Origin: Pseudomonas cedrina subsp. cedrina
GTDB lineage: Bacteria; Pseudomonadota; Gammaproteobacteria; Pseudomonadales; Pseudomonadaceae
Length of the DNA: 64,000 nucleotides
Assembly: GCF_001983175.1 (NCBI RefSeq)
Contig: NZ_MNPW01000001.1
Span: 372,001-436,000 of the forward strand
Direction of reading: 5' to 3'
Shown here: piece by piece, positions 18,112 to 26,550 of the stretch
Layout: every line of letters starts with the position of its first letter
Numbering within the stretch: position 1 is the stretch's first letter
Position numbers and translations under genes: made by a program
The notes under the pieces: generated by a model
Seen by the model: the letters and a program-made list of their open reading frames with translations, nothing else
Database searches by the model: none
What the model was told of the DNA's origin: nothing

Positions 18112-18486
18112 TCACAAGGACGCCGGGCGTGGCTGAGCGACCTTTAAACCGGGGTAGTGCCCTAACTGTTGCAAGGTGTCCAGCCTCGCGCGAGCGCGGT
18201 AGGCGTACTCACTCGACGGGTATTGATTGATGATGAACTGATAGGTCTGCGCCGCATCGACGAACAGCTTTTGCCGCTCCAGGCACTGCCCGCGCAACAT
18301 CGAGACTTCCGGCTGCACGTAGCGCCGGGTGCGACTTTTACGGTCGACCTGGGACAATTCCAGGGTAACGCGCTCGCAATCGCCGATCGTGTAGGCGCGA
18401 TAGGCATTGTTCAAATGGTGGTCCATCGACCAGCGGGTGCAGCCGACAACACTGACGGCCAGGGCAGCAATGAGCAAAATTCGCAT
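18112..18486 (-). CDS. Small TPR-like lipoprotein
   Basis: The 124-residue protein has a lipoprotein signal ending in VVGC at about residue 16, preceded by an Ala/Leu/Val-rich helix. The mature part is helical with a TPR-like pattern, including LFVDAAQTYQFIINQYPSSE followed by YAYRARARLDTL. A good ribosome site, AGGAG, precedes the ATG. The residue after the Cys is Thr, which suggests outer-membrane sorting, with the protein probably facing the periplasm. The function is unknown; related genes sit beside pyruvate kinase in other pseudomonads as I recall. Confidence 0.78.
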   Translation of the reverse strand: MRILLIAALAVSVVGCTRWSMDHHLNNAYRAYTIGDCERVTLELSQVDRKSRTRRYVQPEVSMLRGQCLERQKLFVDAAQTYQFIINQYPSSEYAYRARARLDTLQQLGHYPGLKVAQPRPASL

Positions 18487-18659
18487 GAGGGTTCTCCTGT
18501 CTTGTGCAGTGTATCGACCCCTCGTCGAAAATCTTCAAGGATGTTCGTATTCAGCCGCAACGAAAACAAGTCAATCGTCGATAAGTAGTGCAAACGAACA
18601 ATGACTACAACGAAAGAGCATAGTAGCCTTCCTCAGCGCTTGAACTCAGGAGTCTGTGC

Positions 18660-20111
18660 ATGTCCGTCCGTCGCACCAAAATCGTCGCCACCCTTGGCCC
18701 GGCCAGCAACTCGCCGGAAGTCCTCGAACAGCTGATTCTGGCTGGTTTGGACGTAGCCCGTCTGAACTTCTCCCACGGCACCCCGGACGAGCACAAGGCT
18801 CGCGCCAAGCTGGTGCGTGACCTGGCCGCCAAGCACGGCCGCTTCGTGGCATTGCTGGGTGACCTGCAAGGCCCGAAAATCCGCATCGCCAAATTCGCCA
18901 ACAAGCGGATCGAGCTGAAGATCGGTGACAAGTTCACCTTCTCTACCAGCCACCCATTGACCGAGGGCACCCAGGACGTCGTTGGCATCGACTACCCGGA
19001 CCTGGTGAAAGATTGCGGCGTTGGTGACGAACTGCTGCTGGACGATGGCCGCGTGGTCATGCGTGTCGATACCGCAACCCCGACTGAGCTCAATTGCACC
19101 GTGCTCATCGGCGGCCCGCTGTCCGACCACAAGGGCATCAACCGTCGTGGTGGTGGCCTGACGGCACCGGCCCTGACCGAAAAAGACAAGGCCGACATCA
19201 AGCTCGCCGCCGAAATGGAAGTGGACTACCTCGCCGTGTCCTTCCCGCGCGACGCCGCCGACATGGAGTACGCCCGTAAACTGCGCGACGAAGCCGGCGG
19301 TACTGCCTGGCTGGTGGCGAAGATCGAACGTGCCGAGGCCGTGGCTAACGACGAAACCCTCGACGGCCTGATCAAGGCTTCCGACGCGGTGATGGTTGCC
19401 CGTGGCGACCTGGGCGTGGAAATCGGTGACGCCGAGCTGATCGGCATCCAGAAAAAAATCATCCTGCACGCACGCCGTCATAACAAAGCGGTGATCGTGG
19501 CGACCCAGATGATGGAGTCGATGATCCAGAACCCGATGCCGACCCGCGCCGAAGTGTCCGACGTGGCCAACGCCGTGCTCGACTACACCGACGCCGTGAT
19601 GCTCTCGGCTGAAAGTGCTGCGGGGCCGTATCCACTGGAAGCCGTGCAAGCCATGGCGCGTATCTGCCTTGGCGCCGAAAAGCACCCGACCAGCAAGACC
19701 TCCAGCCATCGCATCGGCAAAGAGTTCGAAAGCTGTGACCAGAGTATCGCCCTGGCCGCCATGTACACCGCGAACCACTTCCCGGGCGTGAAGGCGATCA
19801 TTGCCTTGACCGAAAGTGGCTACACGCCGTTGATCATGTCGCGCATTCGCTCCTCGGTGCCGATCTACGCGTTCTCCCCGCACCGCGAAACCCAGGCCCG
19901 TGCGGCCATGTTCCGTGGGGTGTACACCGTACCGTTCGACCCGGCTTCGTTGCCGCCACATGAAGTGAGCCAGGCTGCCATCGACGAGCTGATCAAACGC
20001 GGTGTCGTGGAGAAAGGCGACTGGGTCATCCTGACCAAGGGCGACAGCTACCACACCATCGGCGGCACCAACGGCATGAAGATCCTGCACGTTGGCGATC
20101 CAATGGTCTAA
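18660..20111 (+). CDS. pykA: Pyruvate kinase (PykA type)
   Basis: The enzyme converts phosphoenolpyruvate and ADP to pyruvate and ATP in lower glycolysis and the Entner-Doudoroff route. The 483-residue product begins MSVRRTKIVATLGPASNSPE, with the substrate Arg in RLNFSHGTPDEH. It has the active-site Lys signature TAWLVAKIERAEAV and the Mg-binding stretch VMVARGDLGVEIG. TQMMESMIQNPMPTRAEVSD follows, and the C-terminal allosteric domain is complete. The length suits the type II (PykA) enzymes of pseudomonads. A strong terminator follows. Confidence 0.96.
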   Translation: MSVRRTKIVATLGPASNSPEVLEQLILAGLDVARLNFSHGTPDEHKARAKLVRDLAAKHGRFVALLGDLQGPKIRIAKFANKRIELKIGDKFTFSTSHPLTEGTQDVVGIDYPDLVKDCGVGDELLLDDGRVVMRVDTATPTELNCTVLIGGPLSDHKGINRRGGGLTAPALTEKDKADIKLAAEMEVDYLAVSFPRDAADMEYARKLRDEAGGTAWLVAKIERAEAVANDETLDGLIKASDAVMVARGDLGVEIGDAELIGIQKKIILHARRHNKAVIVATQMMESMIQNPMPTRAEVSDVANAVLDYTDAVMLSAESAAGPYPLEAVQAMARICLGAEKHPTSKTSSHRIGKEFESCDQSIALAAMYTANHFPGVKAIIALTESGYTPLIMSRIRSSVPIYAFSPHRETQARAAMFRGVYTVPFDPASLPPHEVSQAAIDELIKRGVVEKGDWVILTKGDSYHTIGGTNGMKILHVGDPMV

Positions 20112-20127
20112 GTGACAGGCTGAAAAA

Positions 20128-20164
20128 CAAAAGCCCCGCCCTGTGAATGGCGGGGCTTTTGCAT
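20128..20164 (+). terminator. Rho-independent terminator of pykA
   Basis: AAAAGCCCCGCC and GGCGGGGCTTTT form a 12-bp stem with an eight-base loop, followed by T residues, 15 bases after the pykA stop. Confidence 0.9.
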
Positions 20165-20246
20165 TTCATGGCGGGTTGATGGGTTGAAGGTGAAGCCCCC
20201 ATCGCAGCATGGGTATCTACACAACTTTCAGTTGAGCAATCTCCCT

Positions 20247-20355
20247 GTGGGAGCTGTCGAGCTTTAGCGAGGCTGCGAAAGCGGTGGCTCAGGCGAAAAA
20301 AATGCCAGCAGTGCCGCCGCCTTCGCAGCCTCGCTGGGGCTCGACAGCTCCCACA
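20247..20355. repeat. REPIN hairpin of the GAGCTGTCGAGC type
   Basis: TGTGGGAGCTGTCGAGC at the left pairs with GCTCGACAGCTCCCACA at the right, with further pairing of GCGAGGCTGCGAA and TTCGCAGCCTCGC. It lies inside composite repeat A. Confidence 0.85.
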
Positions 20356-20450
20356 TTTTGAACCGAGTTCGACATGAATACCGGTCGGCTCTAAGGCCGC
20401 CGCGCTTTGTTTTTGATCTTGATCTGAGGCGCCCCGTCAACCACGCTGGC

Positions 20451-20557
20451 CGTAATTCGATATTGATTTGGGGGGTAAACCGGCAGGACGCCGGTTTAGC
20501 CGCCCCGCGCCATGGATGGCGCGTGGCGGCGGCCCCCCAAATCAATGTCGGATTACG
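20451..20557. repeat. Branched palindrome: 25-bp outer stem enclosing two hairpins
   Basis: Bases 20451-20475 pair with 20533-20557 at 23 of 25 positions (ATTGATTTGGGGGG with CCCCCCAAATCAAT at the core). The enclosed DNA is almost wholly made of two further hairpins. TAAACCGGC/GCCGGTTTA spans 20476-20498, and GCCGCC...GGCGGC with an inner CGCGCCAT/ATGGCGCG spans 20499-20530. A transcript, or extruded DNA, could fold into a three-way junction with hardly any unpaired base. Confidence 0.8.
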
Positions 20558-20777
20558 GGCATGCCGAGCCTAGGCGAGGCACCGAGTGGTGGGGCGATGC
20601 GTTTTTGGTTACTTTTTGCGCTCTTCAAAAAGTGACCCGCCGTAAGGGCGGAACCCTAAGCCGCCGTTACCGCAGCAACGGATATGTACTCGGTCAAACC
20701 CCAAAAAACGGTCGGCTCGAAGGCCGCCAAGCAAGCTCCTCGCCACACACCGTTGAAAGTTGTGTAGATACCCATGC

Positions 20778-20844
20778 CCATCGCGGGCAAGCCCGGCTCC
20801 CACAGTTGACCGCATTTCAATGTGGGAGCTGGCTTGCCTGCGAT
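20778..20844. repeat. REP pair in reversed orientation
   Basis: ATCGCGGGCAAGCCCGGCTC near the left end and GTGGGAGCTGGCTTGCCTGC near the right end are inverted copies about 20 bases apart. The GGGAGC ends face inward, opposite to most REPINs in this window. Confidence 0.75.
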
Positions 20845-20868
20845 AGCGTCAGTCCAGCCACCCGCATT

Positions 20869-21618
20869 TCAGCGCCGAGTAATAAACGCCGACATCGCCG
20901 CAATCGCCTCCGGCGATCTCAACCGCTGGGTAAACAACGCCCCCTCCTCCTCGATCACTTGCCGCAATTGCTCTCGATCCACACTCCTCATCAACTGCTT
21001 GGTCACCTGCACGGCCCCCGGCGCCAGCGTCTCGAAGCGTTCAGCCATTTCCCGCGCCTTGGCCAGCGCCGCCTCGCCACTGCCCAGCGCCTCGGTAGCG
21101 ATCCCCCAGGCCGCCGCCTGCTCGCCGCTGAACCCCTCGCCCAGCAGCAACAACTCAGACGCTTTGGCATGCCCCAATAATCTCGGCAGGATCAGGCTCG
21201 AACCAAACTCCGGACACAGCCCAAGATTGACGAACGGCATGCGCAACCGCGCATCTCGGCTGACGTACACCAGGTCACAATGCAGCAGCAAGGTCGTGCC
21301 GATACCCACCGCCGCGCCCGCCACGGCGGCGATCACCGGCTTGCGGCAGTTAAGCAGGCTTTTCATGAAGTGAAAGGGCGGGCTGTCGAGATCGCTCGGT
21401 GGCTGCTGGAGAAAATCGCCGATGTCGTTGCCCGCCGTGAAACAGTCACTGCTGCCGTGAAGCAGCACGCAGCGGATATTCGCATCCGCGTCGGCCTGCT
21501 CCAAGGCCTCGGCCAGTTGCGTGTACATGGCGCGAGTCAGCGCGTTCTTCTTGTCGGGGCGATTGAGCTGCAGGGTCAACAGCCCACGTTCGCGTTGCTG
21601 CAAAATGGCGTCGGTCAT
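20869..21618 (-). CDS. Enoyl-CoA hydratase/isomerase family protein
   Basis: The 249-residue protein has the crotonase fold. The N-terminal LTLQLNRPDKKNALTRAMY carries the usual NRP-KNAL motif. An oxyanion-hole segment sits around FTAGNDIGDF, and a second oxyanion stretch around AAVAGAAVGIGTTLLLHCDL. The position of the usual catalytic Glu is occupied within FVNLGLCPEFGSSL, a pattern seen in both hydratases and isomerases, so the substrate cannot be fixed. It is transcribed with the ferredoxin reductase gene 30 bases upstream and matches the order next to pykA recalled for P. aeruginosa (PA4330). Confidence 0.85.
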   Translation of the reverse strand: MTDAILQQRERGLLTLQLNRPDKKNALTRAMYTQLAEALEQADADANIRCVLLHGSSDCFTAGNDIGDFLQQPPSDLDSPPFHFMKSLLNCRKPVIAAVAGAAVGIGTTLLLHCDLVYVSRDARLRMPFVNLGLCPEFGSSLILPRLLGHAKASELLLLGEGFSGEQAAAWGIATEALGSGEAALAKAREMAERFETLAPGAVQVTKQLMRSVDREQLRQVIEEEGALFTQRLRSPEAIAAMSAFITRR

Positions 21619-21648
21619 GGCAAATCTCGCGGCGGTAGCGTTCAGCGC

Positions 21649-22581
21649 TCAACTACGGGACAGGAACACATCGGCCAGCAGTTGATTGCGCGGCAGCCCC
21701 GCCAGGAACAGGCGCTTGGAAAACACTTCGACACTGGCAGGGTGGCCGCAGAGTAAAGCCAGGGTTTGCCGCGAGACAAGCCGCAGTTGCGCCAATGCCT
21801 GGGCCGACTCGGCCGCCGTCCACAACTCCACCGACAGGTTTGGATGCTGTGCGGCCAGCGCCGCCAAGGGCTCGGCCAGGTAATGCGCGTCGGCATCATG
21901 GGCCAGGTGAATCAGGCGAATATCGCCTTGGTGATCCTGGCGCAACGCCTCGCGCAACACGCCCCACAACGGACCCAACCCGGTGCCGGACGCCAGCAGC
22001 CAGAGCGGTCGGGATTGCCAGTCCGGGTCGTATTGCAGCGCACCGCCGCGCAGCTCGCCCAGACGCAAAGAGTCGCCGACCTGCAACTGCCGGGCAAGGT
22101 CACTGAATTCCCCGGGCTGGCGGCAATCGAGATGGAACTCCAGGAACGGGTCTTCCTGAGGCAGACTGGCCAGGGAATACGGCCTTGCCACCTGCCCCGC
22201 CCACAACACCAAGTGCTGCCCGGCGCGGTAACGCAGGCCGCGTTGCGGTTGCAGGCGCAGGCGCAGCACATGGGGGTGCAGCCAATCGGCACCGACCACC
22301 TGTGCGGGCAACCCGTCATGGAGCGGATCAAAGGTTTCAACCTTCAGATCCCCGGCGACCTGGCACTGACACGCCAGGCGCCAGCCATCCTGACGCTGCG
22401 CCGGGCTCAGGGCATCCGGCTGCTTGTCCTCGACATCACCTTGGCAACGCACCAGACAGGCATGGCAACTGCCGGCACGGCAGCTGTAGGGCACGGCCAC
22501 GCCCGCCTGGTTCAAGGCGTCCAGCAGGTTGCTGCCGGCAGCTACCGACCAGTGGCGTTCGCCGACGTGCAGTTCAGGCAT
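21649..22581 (-). CDS. 2Fe-2S ferredoxin / FAD-NAD(P) oxidoreductase
   Basis: The 310-residue electron-transfer protein has an N-terminal plant-type ferredoxin domain (about residues 1-85). Cluster cysteines lie in SCRAGSCHACLV, with the fourth in LACQCQV. An FAD domain contains RPYSLASLP, and a C-terminal NAD(P) domain has ASGTGLGPLWG and LCGHPASVEVF. This is the architecture of reductase components of oxygenases and of phenol hydroxylase-like reductases. No oxygenase gene is adjacent, so its electron acceptor is unknown. The neighbours suggest a conserved but unassigned role (compare PA4331). Confidence 0.87.
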   Translation of the reverse strand: MPELHVGERHWSVAAGSNLLDALNQAGVAVPYSCRAGSCHACLVRCQGDVEDKQPDALSPAQRQDGWRLACQCQVAGDLKVETFDPLHDGLPAQVVGADWLHPHVLRLRLQPQRGLRYRAGQHLVLWAGQVARPYSLASLPQEDPFLEFHLDCRQPGEFSDLARQLQVGDSLRLGELRGGALQYDPDWQSRPLWLLASGTGLGPLWGVLREALRQDHQGDIRLIHLAHDADAHYLAEPLAALAAQHPNLSVELWTAAESAQALAQLRLVSRQTLALLCGHPASVEVFSKRLFLAGLPRNQLLADVFLSRS

Positions 22582-22788
22582 ATAAAGTCTCAGTCATTGC
22601 GATGATCCGTAACGATAACGCAGTTTGACCATGGTCGGGTGTATCGGCCACCGTGCCGGGTTATACTGCCGCGCCTTTTTAGCGTCGCGCCTGCACCACC
22701 TGGCGTGCCTTGGAAAGGTGGGCTCAGCCGACCGATGCCACACTGAGCCCACCTTTATTGAATGTTCCCTTATAGAGGAGCGCGACTC

Positions 22789-24312
22789 ATGACCGTGATC
22801 AAGCAAGACGACCTGATTCAGAGCGTTGCCGACGCCCTGCAATTCATTTCCTACTACCACCCCGTTGATTTCATCCAGGCCATGCACGAAGCCTACCTGC
22901 GCGAAGAATCGCCGGCGGCCCGTGACTCCATCGCCCAGATCCTGATCAACTCGCGCATGTGCGCCACCGGCCATCGCCCGATCTGCCAGGACACCGGTAT
23001 CGTCACCGTGTTCGTGCGCGTGGGCATGGACGTACGTTGGGATGGCGCCACCATGGGCCTGGACGACATGATCAACGAAGGCGTGCGTCGCGCCTACAAC
23101 CTGCCGGAAAACGTCCTGCGTGCCTCCATCCTCGCCGACCCGGCCGGTGCGCGCAGGAACACCAAGGACAACACCCCGGCGGTCATCCACTACTCCATCG
23201 TCCCAGGTAACACCGTGGAAGTGGACGTGGCGGCCAAGGGTGGCGGTTCCGAGAACAAGTCGAAAATGGCCATGCTCAATCCGTCCGACTCGATCGTCGA
23301 CTGGGTGCTCAAGACCGTCCCGACCATGGGCGCCGGCTGGTGCCCGCCCGGCATGCTGGGCATCGGCATCGGCGGCACCGCCGAGAAAGCCGCGGTGATG
23401 GCCAAGGAAGTGCTGATGGAATCCATCGACATCCACGAGCTGATCAAGCGCGGCCCCTCCAACCGTATCGAAGAGATGCGCCTGGAGCTGTTCGAGAAGG
23501 TCAATCAGTTGGGCATCGGCGCACAGGGCCTGGGCGGCCTGACCACCGTGCTCGATGTGAAGATCATGGACTACCCGACCCACGCCGCTTCCTTGCCGGT
23601 GTGCATGATCCCCAACTGCGCCGCCACCCGTCATGCGCACTTCGTGCTCGACGGTTCGGGCCCGGCGTCGCTGGAAGCGCCACCGCTGGACGCCTACCCG
23701 GAAATCGTCTGGGAAGCCGGCCCATCGGCCCGTCGCGTCAACCTCGATACCCTGACCCCGGAAGACGTGCAGAGCTGGAAGCCGGGCGAAACCGTGTTGC
23801 TCAACGGCAAGATGCTCACCGGTCGCGACGCCGCGCACAAGCGCATGGTCGAGATGCTGAACAAGGGCGAAACCCTGCCGGTGGACCTCAAGGGGCGTTT
23901 CATCTACTACGTCGGCCCGGTTGATCCGGTGCGTGAAGAAGTGGTTGGCCCGGCCGGCCCGACCACCGCGACGCGGATGGACAAGTTCACCCGTCAGATC
24001 CTCGAGCAAACCGGCCTGCTGGGCATGATCGGCAAATCCGAACGCGGCCCGACTGCGATCGAAGCGATCAAGGACCACAAGGCCGTGTACCTGATGGCCG
24101 TCGGCGGCGCCGCTTACCTGGTGGCGCAAGCCATCAAGCAATCACGCGTTGTCGCGTTTGCCGAGCTGGGCATGGAAGCGATCTACGAGTTCGACGTCAA
24201 AGACATGCCGGTTACCGTTGCGGTAGACAGCAAGGGCGAGTCTGTCCACATCACCGGTCCTGCCATCTGGCAGAAGAAGATCAGTGAAAGCCTGGCGGTG
24301 GAAGTGCAGTAA
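22789..24312 (+). CDS. Fumarate hydratase class I
   Basis: The enzyme interconverts fumarate and malate using an oxygen-sensitive 4Fe-4S cluster. The 507-residue protein starts MTVIKQDDLIQSVADALQFI. It has the N-terminal alpha domain with GHRPICQDTGIVTVFV (cluster Cys) and the EIWPPG-like GWCPPGMLGIGIGGTAEKA segment. The C-terminal beta domain contains GPTTATRMDKF and a terminal dehydratase swivel. ATG 22789 has GAGGAGCG upstream; the open frame starts at 22762. It is divergent from the ferredoxin reductase operon and matches PA4333 by order as I recall it. Confidence 0.93.
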   Translation: MTVIKQDDLIQSVADALQFISYYHPVDFIQAMHEAYLREESPAARDSIAQILINSRMCATGHRPICQDTGIVTVFVRVGMDVRWDGATMGLDDMINEGVRRAYNLPENVLRASILADPAGARRNTKDNTPAVIHYSIVPGNTVEVDVAAKGGGSENKSKMAMLNPSDSIVDWVLKTVPTMGAGWCPPGMLGIGIGGTAEKAAVMAKEVLMESIDIHELIKRGPSNRIEEMRLELFEKVNQLGIGAQGLGGLTTVLDVKIMDYPTHAASLPVCMIPNCAATRHAHFVLDGSGPASLEAPPLDAYPEIVWEAGPSARRVNLDTLTPEDVQSWKPGETVLLNGKMLTGRDAAHKRMVEMLNKGETLPVDLKGRFIYYVGPVDPVREEVVGPAGPTTATRMDKFTRQILEQTGLLGMIGKSERGPTAIEAIKDHKAVYLMAVGGAAYLVAQAIKQSRVVAFAELGMEAIYEFDVKDMPVTVAVDSKGESVHITGPAIWQKKISESLAVEVQ

Positions 24313-24330
24313 GCGCTTCCCTGCAAGGAC

Positions 24331-24367
24331 AAGGCGATTGCGGCCCCATGGCCCGGTCGCCTTTTTT
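24331..24367 (+). terminator. Rho-independent terminator of the fumarase gene
   Basis: AAGGCGATTGCGGCC pairs imperfectly with GGCCCGGTCGCC, with loop CCAT, and is followed by six T residues, 18 bases after the stop codon. Confidence 0.75.
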
Positions 24368-24428
24368 GTGCCTGAAGAGAATGTCATGGCAGACTCGGTT
24401 AGGTGGGAGCTGGCTTGCCTGCGATGGC

Positions 24429-24623
24429 CATGGTTATCTACACAACTTTGTAGTGAGCGGGCTCGTCCCGCGCTGGGCTGCGAAGCGGCCCCAAACCAGG
24501 CGAATTGCGTTTATCTGAAACTGCGCGGTGTCTTTATTGGGGCGGCTTCGCCACCCAGCGCGGGACGAGCCCGCTCACTACAGGGAGATTTGTCAGCCGT
24601 TGAAAGTTGTGTAGATACCCATG
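24429..24623. repeat. Repeat B, short copy of the terminal-inverted-repeat element
   Basis: CATGGTTATCTACACAACTT at the left and AGTTGTGTAGATACCCATG at the right are inverted copies with one mismatch. The right end and its flank (CATGCTGCGATGG) match the left end of repeat A in inverse orientation, including the flanking CCATCGCAG. The interior differs completely from that of repeat A. Confidence 0.82.
24451..24582. repeat. TAGTGAGCGGGC-type REPIN, copy 1
   Basis: TAGTGAGCGGGCTCGTCCCG and its inverse CGGGACGAGCCCGCTCACTA bound a palindrome whose inner arms read GCGCTGGGCTGCGAAGC and GGCTTCGCCACCCAGCGC. Related copies are at 43917-44046 and 59777-59910. Confidence 0.85.
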
Positions 24624-24783
24624 CTGCGATGGCATCACCTCGGTGCAACAGAAAAACCGAGGCGCCTGCATCGCAGCGGTGCGGCGATCCGACAAGCCAT
24701 CTCCCACATGACCGGGTTCGCCACAAGATTCGAGCGGGTCATGCTATGGTGCTCTCCCCTTCCCCGCGCCTGCCCATCACCGT

Positions 24784-26550
24784 ATGATCGTGATCCCTCG
24801 CCCCCTGCGCCTGACCTTCTATTGCCTGCTGATCATCGCCGGTACCGTGCTGGCAGCCGCCCTGGCCACGCGCCATGCCGAACGCCAGGCCCTGGTGGAC
24901 GACGCCGCCCGCGCCAATCAGCAGCTGGCGCTGTACGCCAACTCGCTGCACACCCTGATCGAACGCTACCGCGCCCTGCCCGCCGTACTGGCGCTGGACT
25001 CGGAGATGATCAATGCCTTGAAAGGCCCGCTGGATGCCGCCACCCAGGACCTGCTCAACCGCAAGCTGGAACGCATCAACGCCGCCGCACAGTCTTCCAC
25101 CCTGGAGTTGATGGACCGCACCGGCCTGGCCGTAGCGGCCAGTAACTGGAACTTGCCCAGCAGTTATGTGGGGCACAACTACGCGTTCCGTCCGTATTTC
25201 AGCCAGACCTTGAGCCAGGGCACCGGGCGGTTTTATGCGGTGGGTGTGACCACCGGCATTCCGGGGTATTTCCTGTCCAGCGCGGTGGTGGATGAGCATG
25301 AGCAGTTCCTCGGTGCCATGGTGGTCAAGCTGGAGTTCCCCGAGCTTGAACGCGAGTGGGCCCAGGGCAACGACCTGCTGCTGGTCAGCGATGCGCGTGG
25401 CATCGTATTTATCGCCAATCAGCCCGGCTGGCGTTATCGCAACCTGCGGCCGTTGTCGGCCGACGACCTGGCCGAACTCAAGGCTACCCGCCAATACGAC
25501 AAAAAACACCTGCAGGCGCTGGAGATGCAGGCGCTGCAACGCTTTGACGAAAACAGCAACCTGATGCGCGTCAACGGCCCGGATGGCAACGCCAATTACA
25601 TCTGGGAATCCCTGCCGTTAAAGGCTGAAGGCTGGACCCTGCACCTGCTGCGCAAACCGCAGTTTGCCTTCGAGGACCAACGCAACGCCGGCCTGGCCGC
25701 CGCCGGCTCCTGGCTGGCGCTGGTGTTCCTGGTGCTGTTCCTGACCCAACGCTGGCGCCTGGCCCGCTTGCGTCAGCGCAGCCGCGAAGAGCTTGAGCAA
25801 CTGGTGGAAGAGCGTACCCAGGCACTGCGCACCGCCCAGGACGGCCTGGTGCAATCGGCCAAGCTGGCGGCGCTGGGGCAAATGTCGGCCGCCCTCGCCC
25901 ACGAGATCAATCAACCGCTCACGGCGCAGCGCATGCAGCTCGCCACCTTGCGCCTGCTGCTGGATCACGGCCGCGTCGACGACGCCTACAAGGCCATCAC
26001 GCCACTGGACGAGATGCTCACCCGCATGGCCGCGCTGACCGGCCATCTCAAGACCTTCGCGCGCAAAAGCCCGAGTGGCCTGCGCGAGCGTCTGGATTTG
26101 GCCACGGTGGTCGACCAGTCCCTGCAGCTGCTCGATGCACGCCTGCGCGATGAAGCCATCGGCGTTGTGCTCGACCTGACCCGCCCCGCCTGGGTACGCG
26201 GTGACGCGATCCGCCTGGAGCAGGTGCTGATCAACCTGCTGCGCAACGCGCTCGACGCCATGGCCGACAAGCCGCGCAAACGCCTGGAGATCCGCCTGCA
26301 TGCCGATGAACAGCTGTGGCAACTCAGCGTCAGCGACAGCGGCGGCGGGATTGCCGACGAACACCTCAACAGTGTGTTCGACCCGTTCTTCACCACCAAG
26401 CCCGTGGGTGATGGGCTAGGCCTGGGGCTGGCGGTGTCCTACGCTATCGTGCACGAATTGGGCGGTCGCCTGATCGCCGGCAACCGCGGGGACGGCGCGC
26501 AATTCACCTTGACCCTGCCTATTGCGCTGGAGACGCCCGACCTATGTTGA
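24784..26550 (+). CDS. Sensor histidine kinase, DctB/MifS type
   Basis: This membrane kinase has 588 residues. It has an N-terminal membrane segment (about 12-28), a periplasmic Cache-like sensor domain (about 30-290), and a second membrane segment (about 300-320). The dimerisation domain has the phosphoacceptor His in ALAHEINQPLTAQR near residue 377, and the ATPase domain has NLLRNALDAM, DSGGGIADEH and GDGLGLGLAVSYAI. It pairs with the sigma-54 activator gene that overlaps it by 7 bases. DctB-type kinases sense C4-dicarboxylates, and MifS is linked to alpha-ketoglutarate use. The adjacent transporter and the size favour the MifS-type role, but this is inference. Confidence 0.88.
   Translation: MIVIPRPLRLTFYCLLIIAGTVLAAALATRHAERQALVDDAARANQQLALYANSLHTLIERYRALPAVLALDSEMINALKGPLDAATQDLLNRKLERINAAAQSSTLELMDRTGLAVAASNWNLPSSYVGHNYAFRPYFSQTLSQGTGRFYAVGVTTGIPGYFLSSAVVDEHEQFLGAMVVKLEFPELEREWAQGNDLLLVSDARGIVFIANQPGWRYRNLRPLSADDLAELKATRQYDKKHLQALEMQALQRFDENSNLMRVNGPDGNANYIWESLPLKAEGWTLHLLRKPQFAFEDQRNAGLAAAGSWLALVFLVLFLTQRWRLARLRQRSREELEQLVEERTQALRTAQDGLVQSAKLAALGQMSAALAHEINQPLTAQRMQLATLRLLLDHGRVDDAYKAITPLDEMLTRMAALTGHLKTFARKSPSGLRERLDLATVVDQSLQLLDARLRDEAIGVVLDLTRPAWVRGDAIRLEQVLINLLRNALDAMADKPRKRLEIRLHADEQLWQLSVSDSGGGIADEHLNSVFDPFFTTKPVGDGLGLGLAVSYAIVHELGGRLIAGNRGDGAQFTLTLPIALETPDLC

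Larger units (their letters stand above)
20208..20776. repeat. Composite repeat A with 23-bp perfect terminal inverted repeats
   Basis: CATGGGTATCTACACAACTT at 20208 continues to base 20230 and is the exact reverse complement of 20754-20776. Between the ends lie a REPIN hairpin (20247-20355), a branched palindrome (20451-20557) and a conserved-looking stretch containing TTTTTGGTTACTTTTTGCGC. No transposase is encoded. The same terminal sequence bounds a second, shorter element at 24429-24623. The composite fills most of the 757-base gap between pykA and the enoyl-CoA hydratase gene, and I see no credible gene in that gap. Confidence 0.85.
24402..24708. repeat. Nested REP composite (outer REPIN split by repeat B)
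   Basis: The left REP half GTGGGAGCTGGCTTGCCTGC and a right half ending CCATCTCCCACA enclose a second element with its own inverted ends (24429-24623). That element in turn encloses a third palindrome (24451-24582). Three inverted-repeat layers lie inside one another. This fills the fumarase-sensor kinase gap, and no gene is visible in it. Confidence 0.75.

Noticed and set aside
18633..20090. 485-codon open frame antisense to pykA
   Set aside because: Pyruvate kinase motifs on the plus strand are complete. The antisense product is Gly/His/Val-rich and unlike any family.
20512..21180. 222-codon plus-strand frame running from repeat A into the enoyl-CoA hydratase gene
   Set aside because: Its first part lies in repeated DNA and its last part is antisense to a clear crotonase-family gene; there is no ribosome site.
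22594..24141. 515-codon open frame antisense to the fumarase gene
   Set aside because: It is a shadow of a real GC-rich gene. The plus-strand product is a clear class I fumarase, and the antisense protein has His/Gly/Val-rich low-complexity content.
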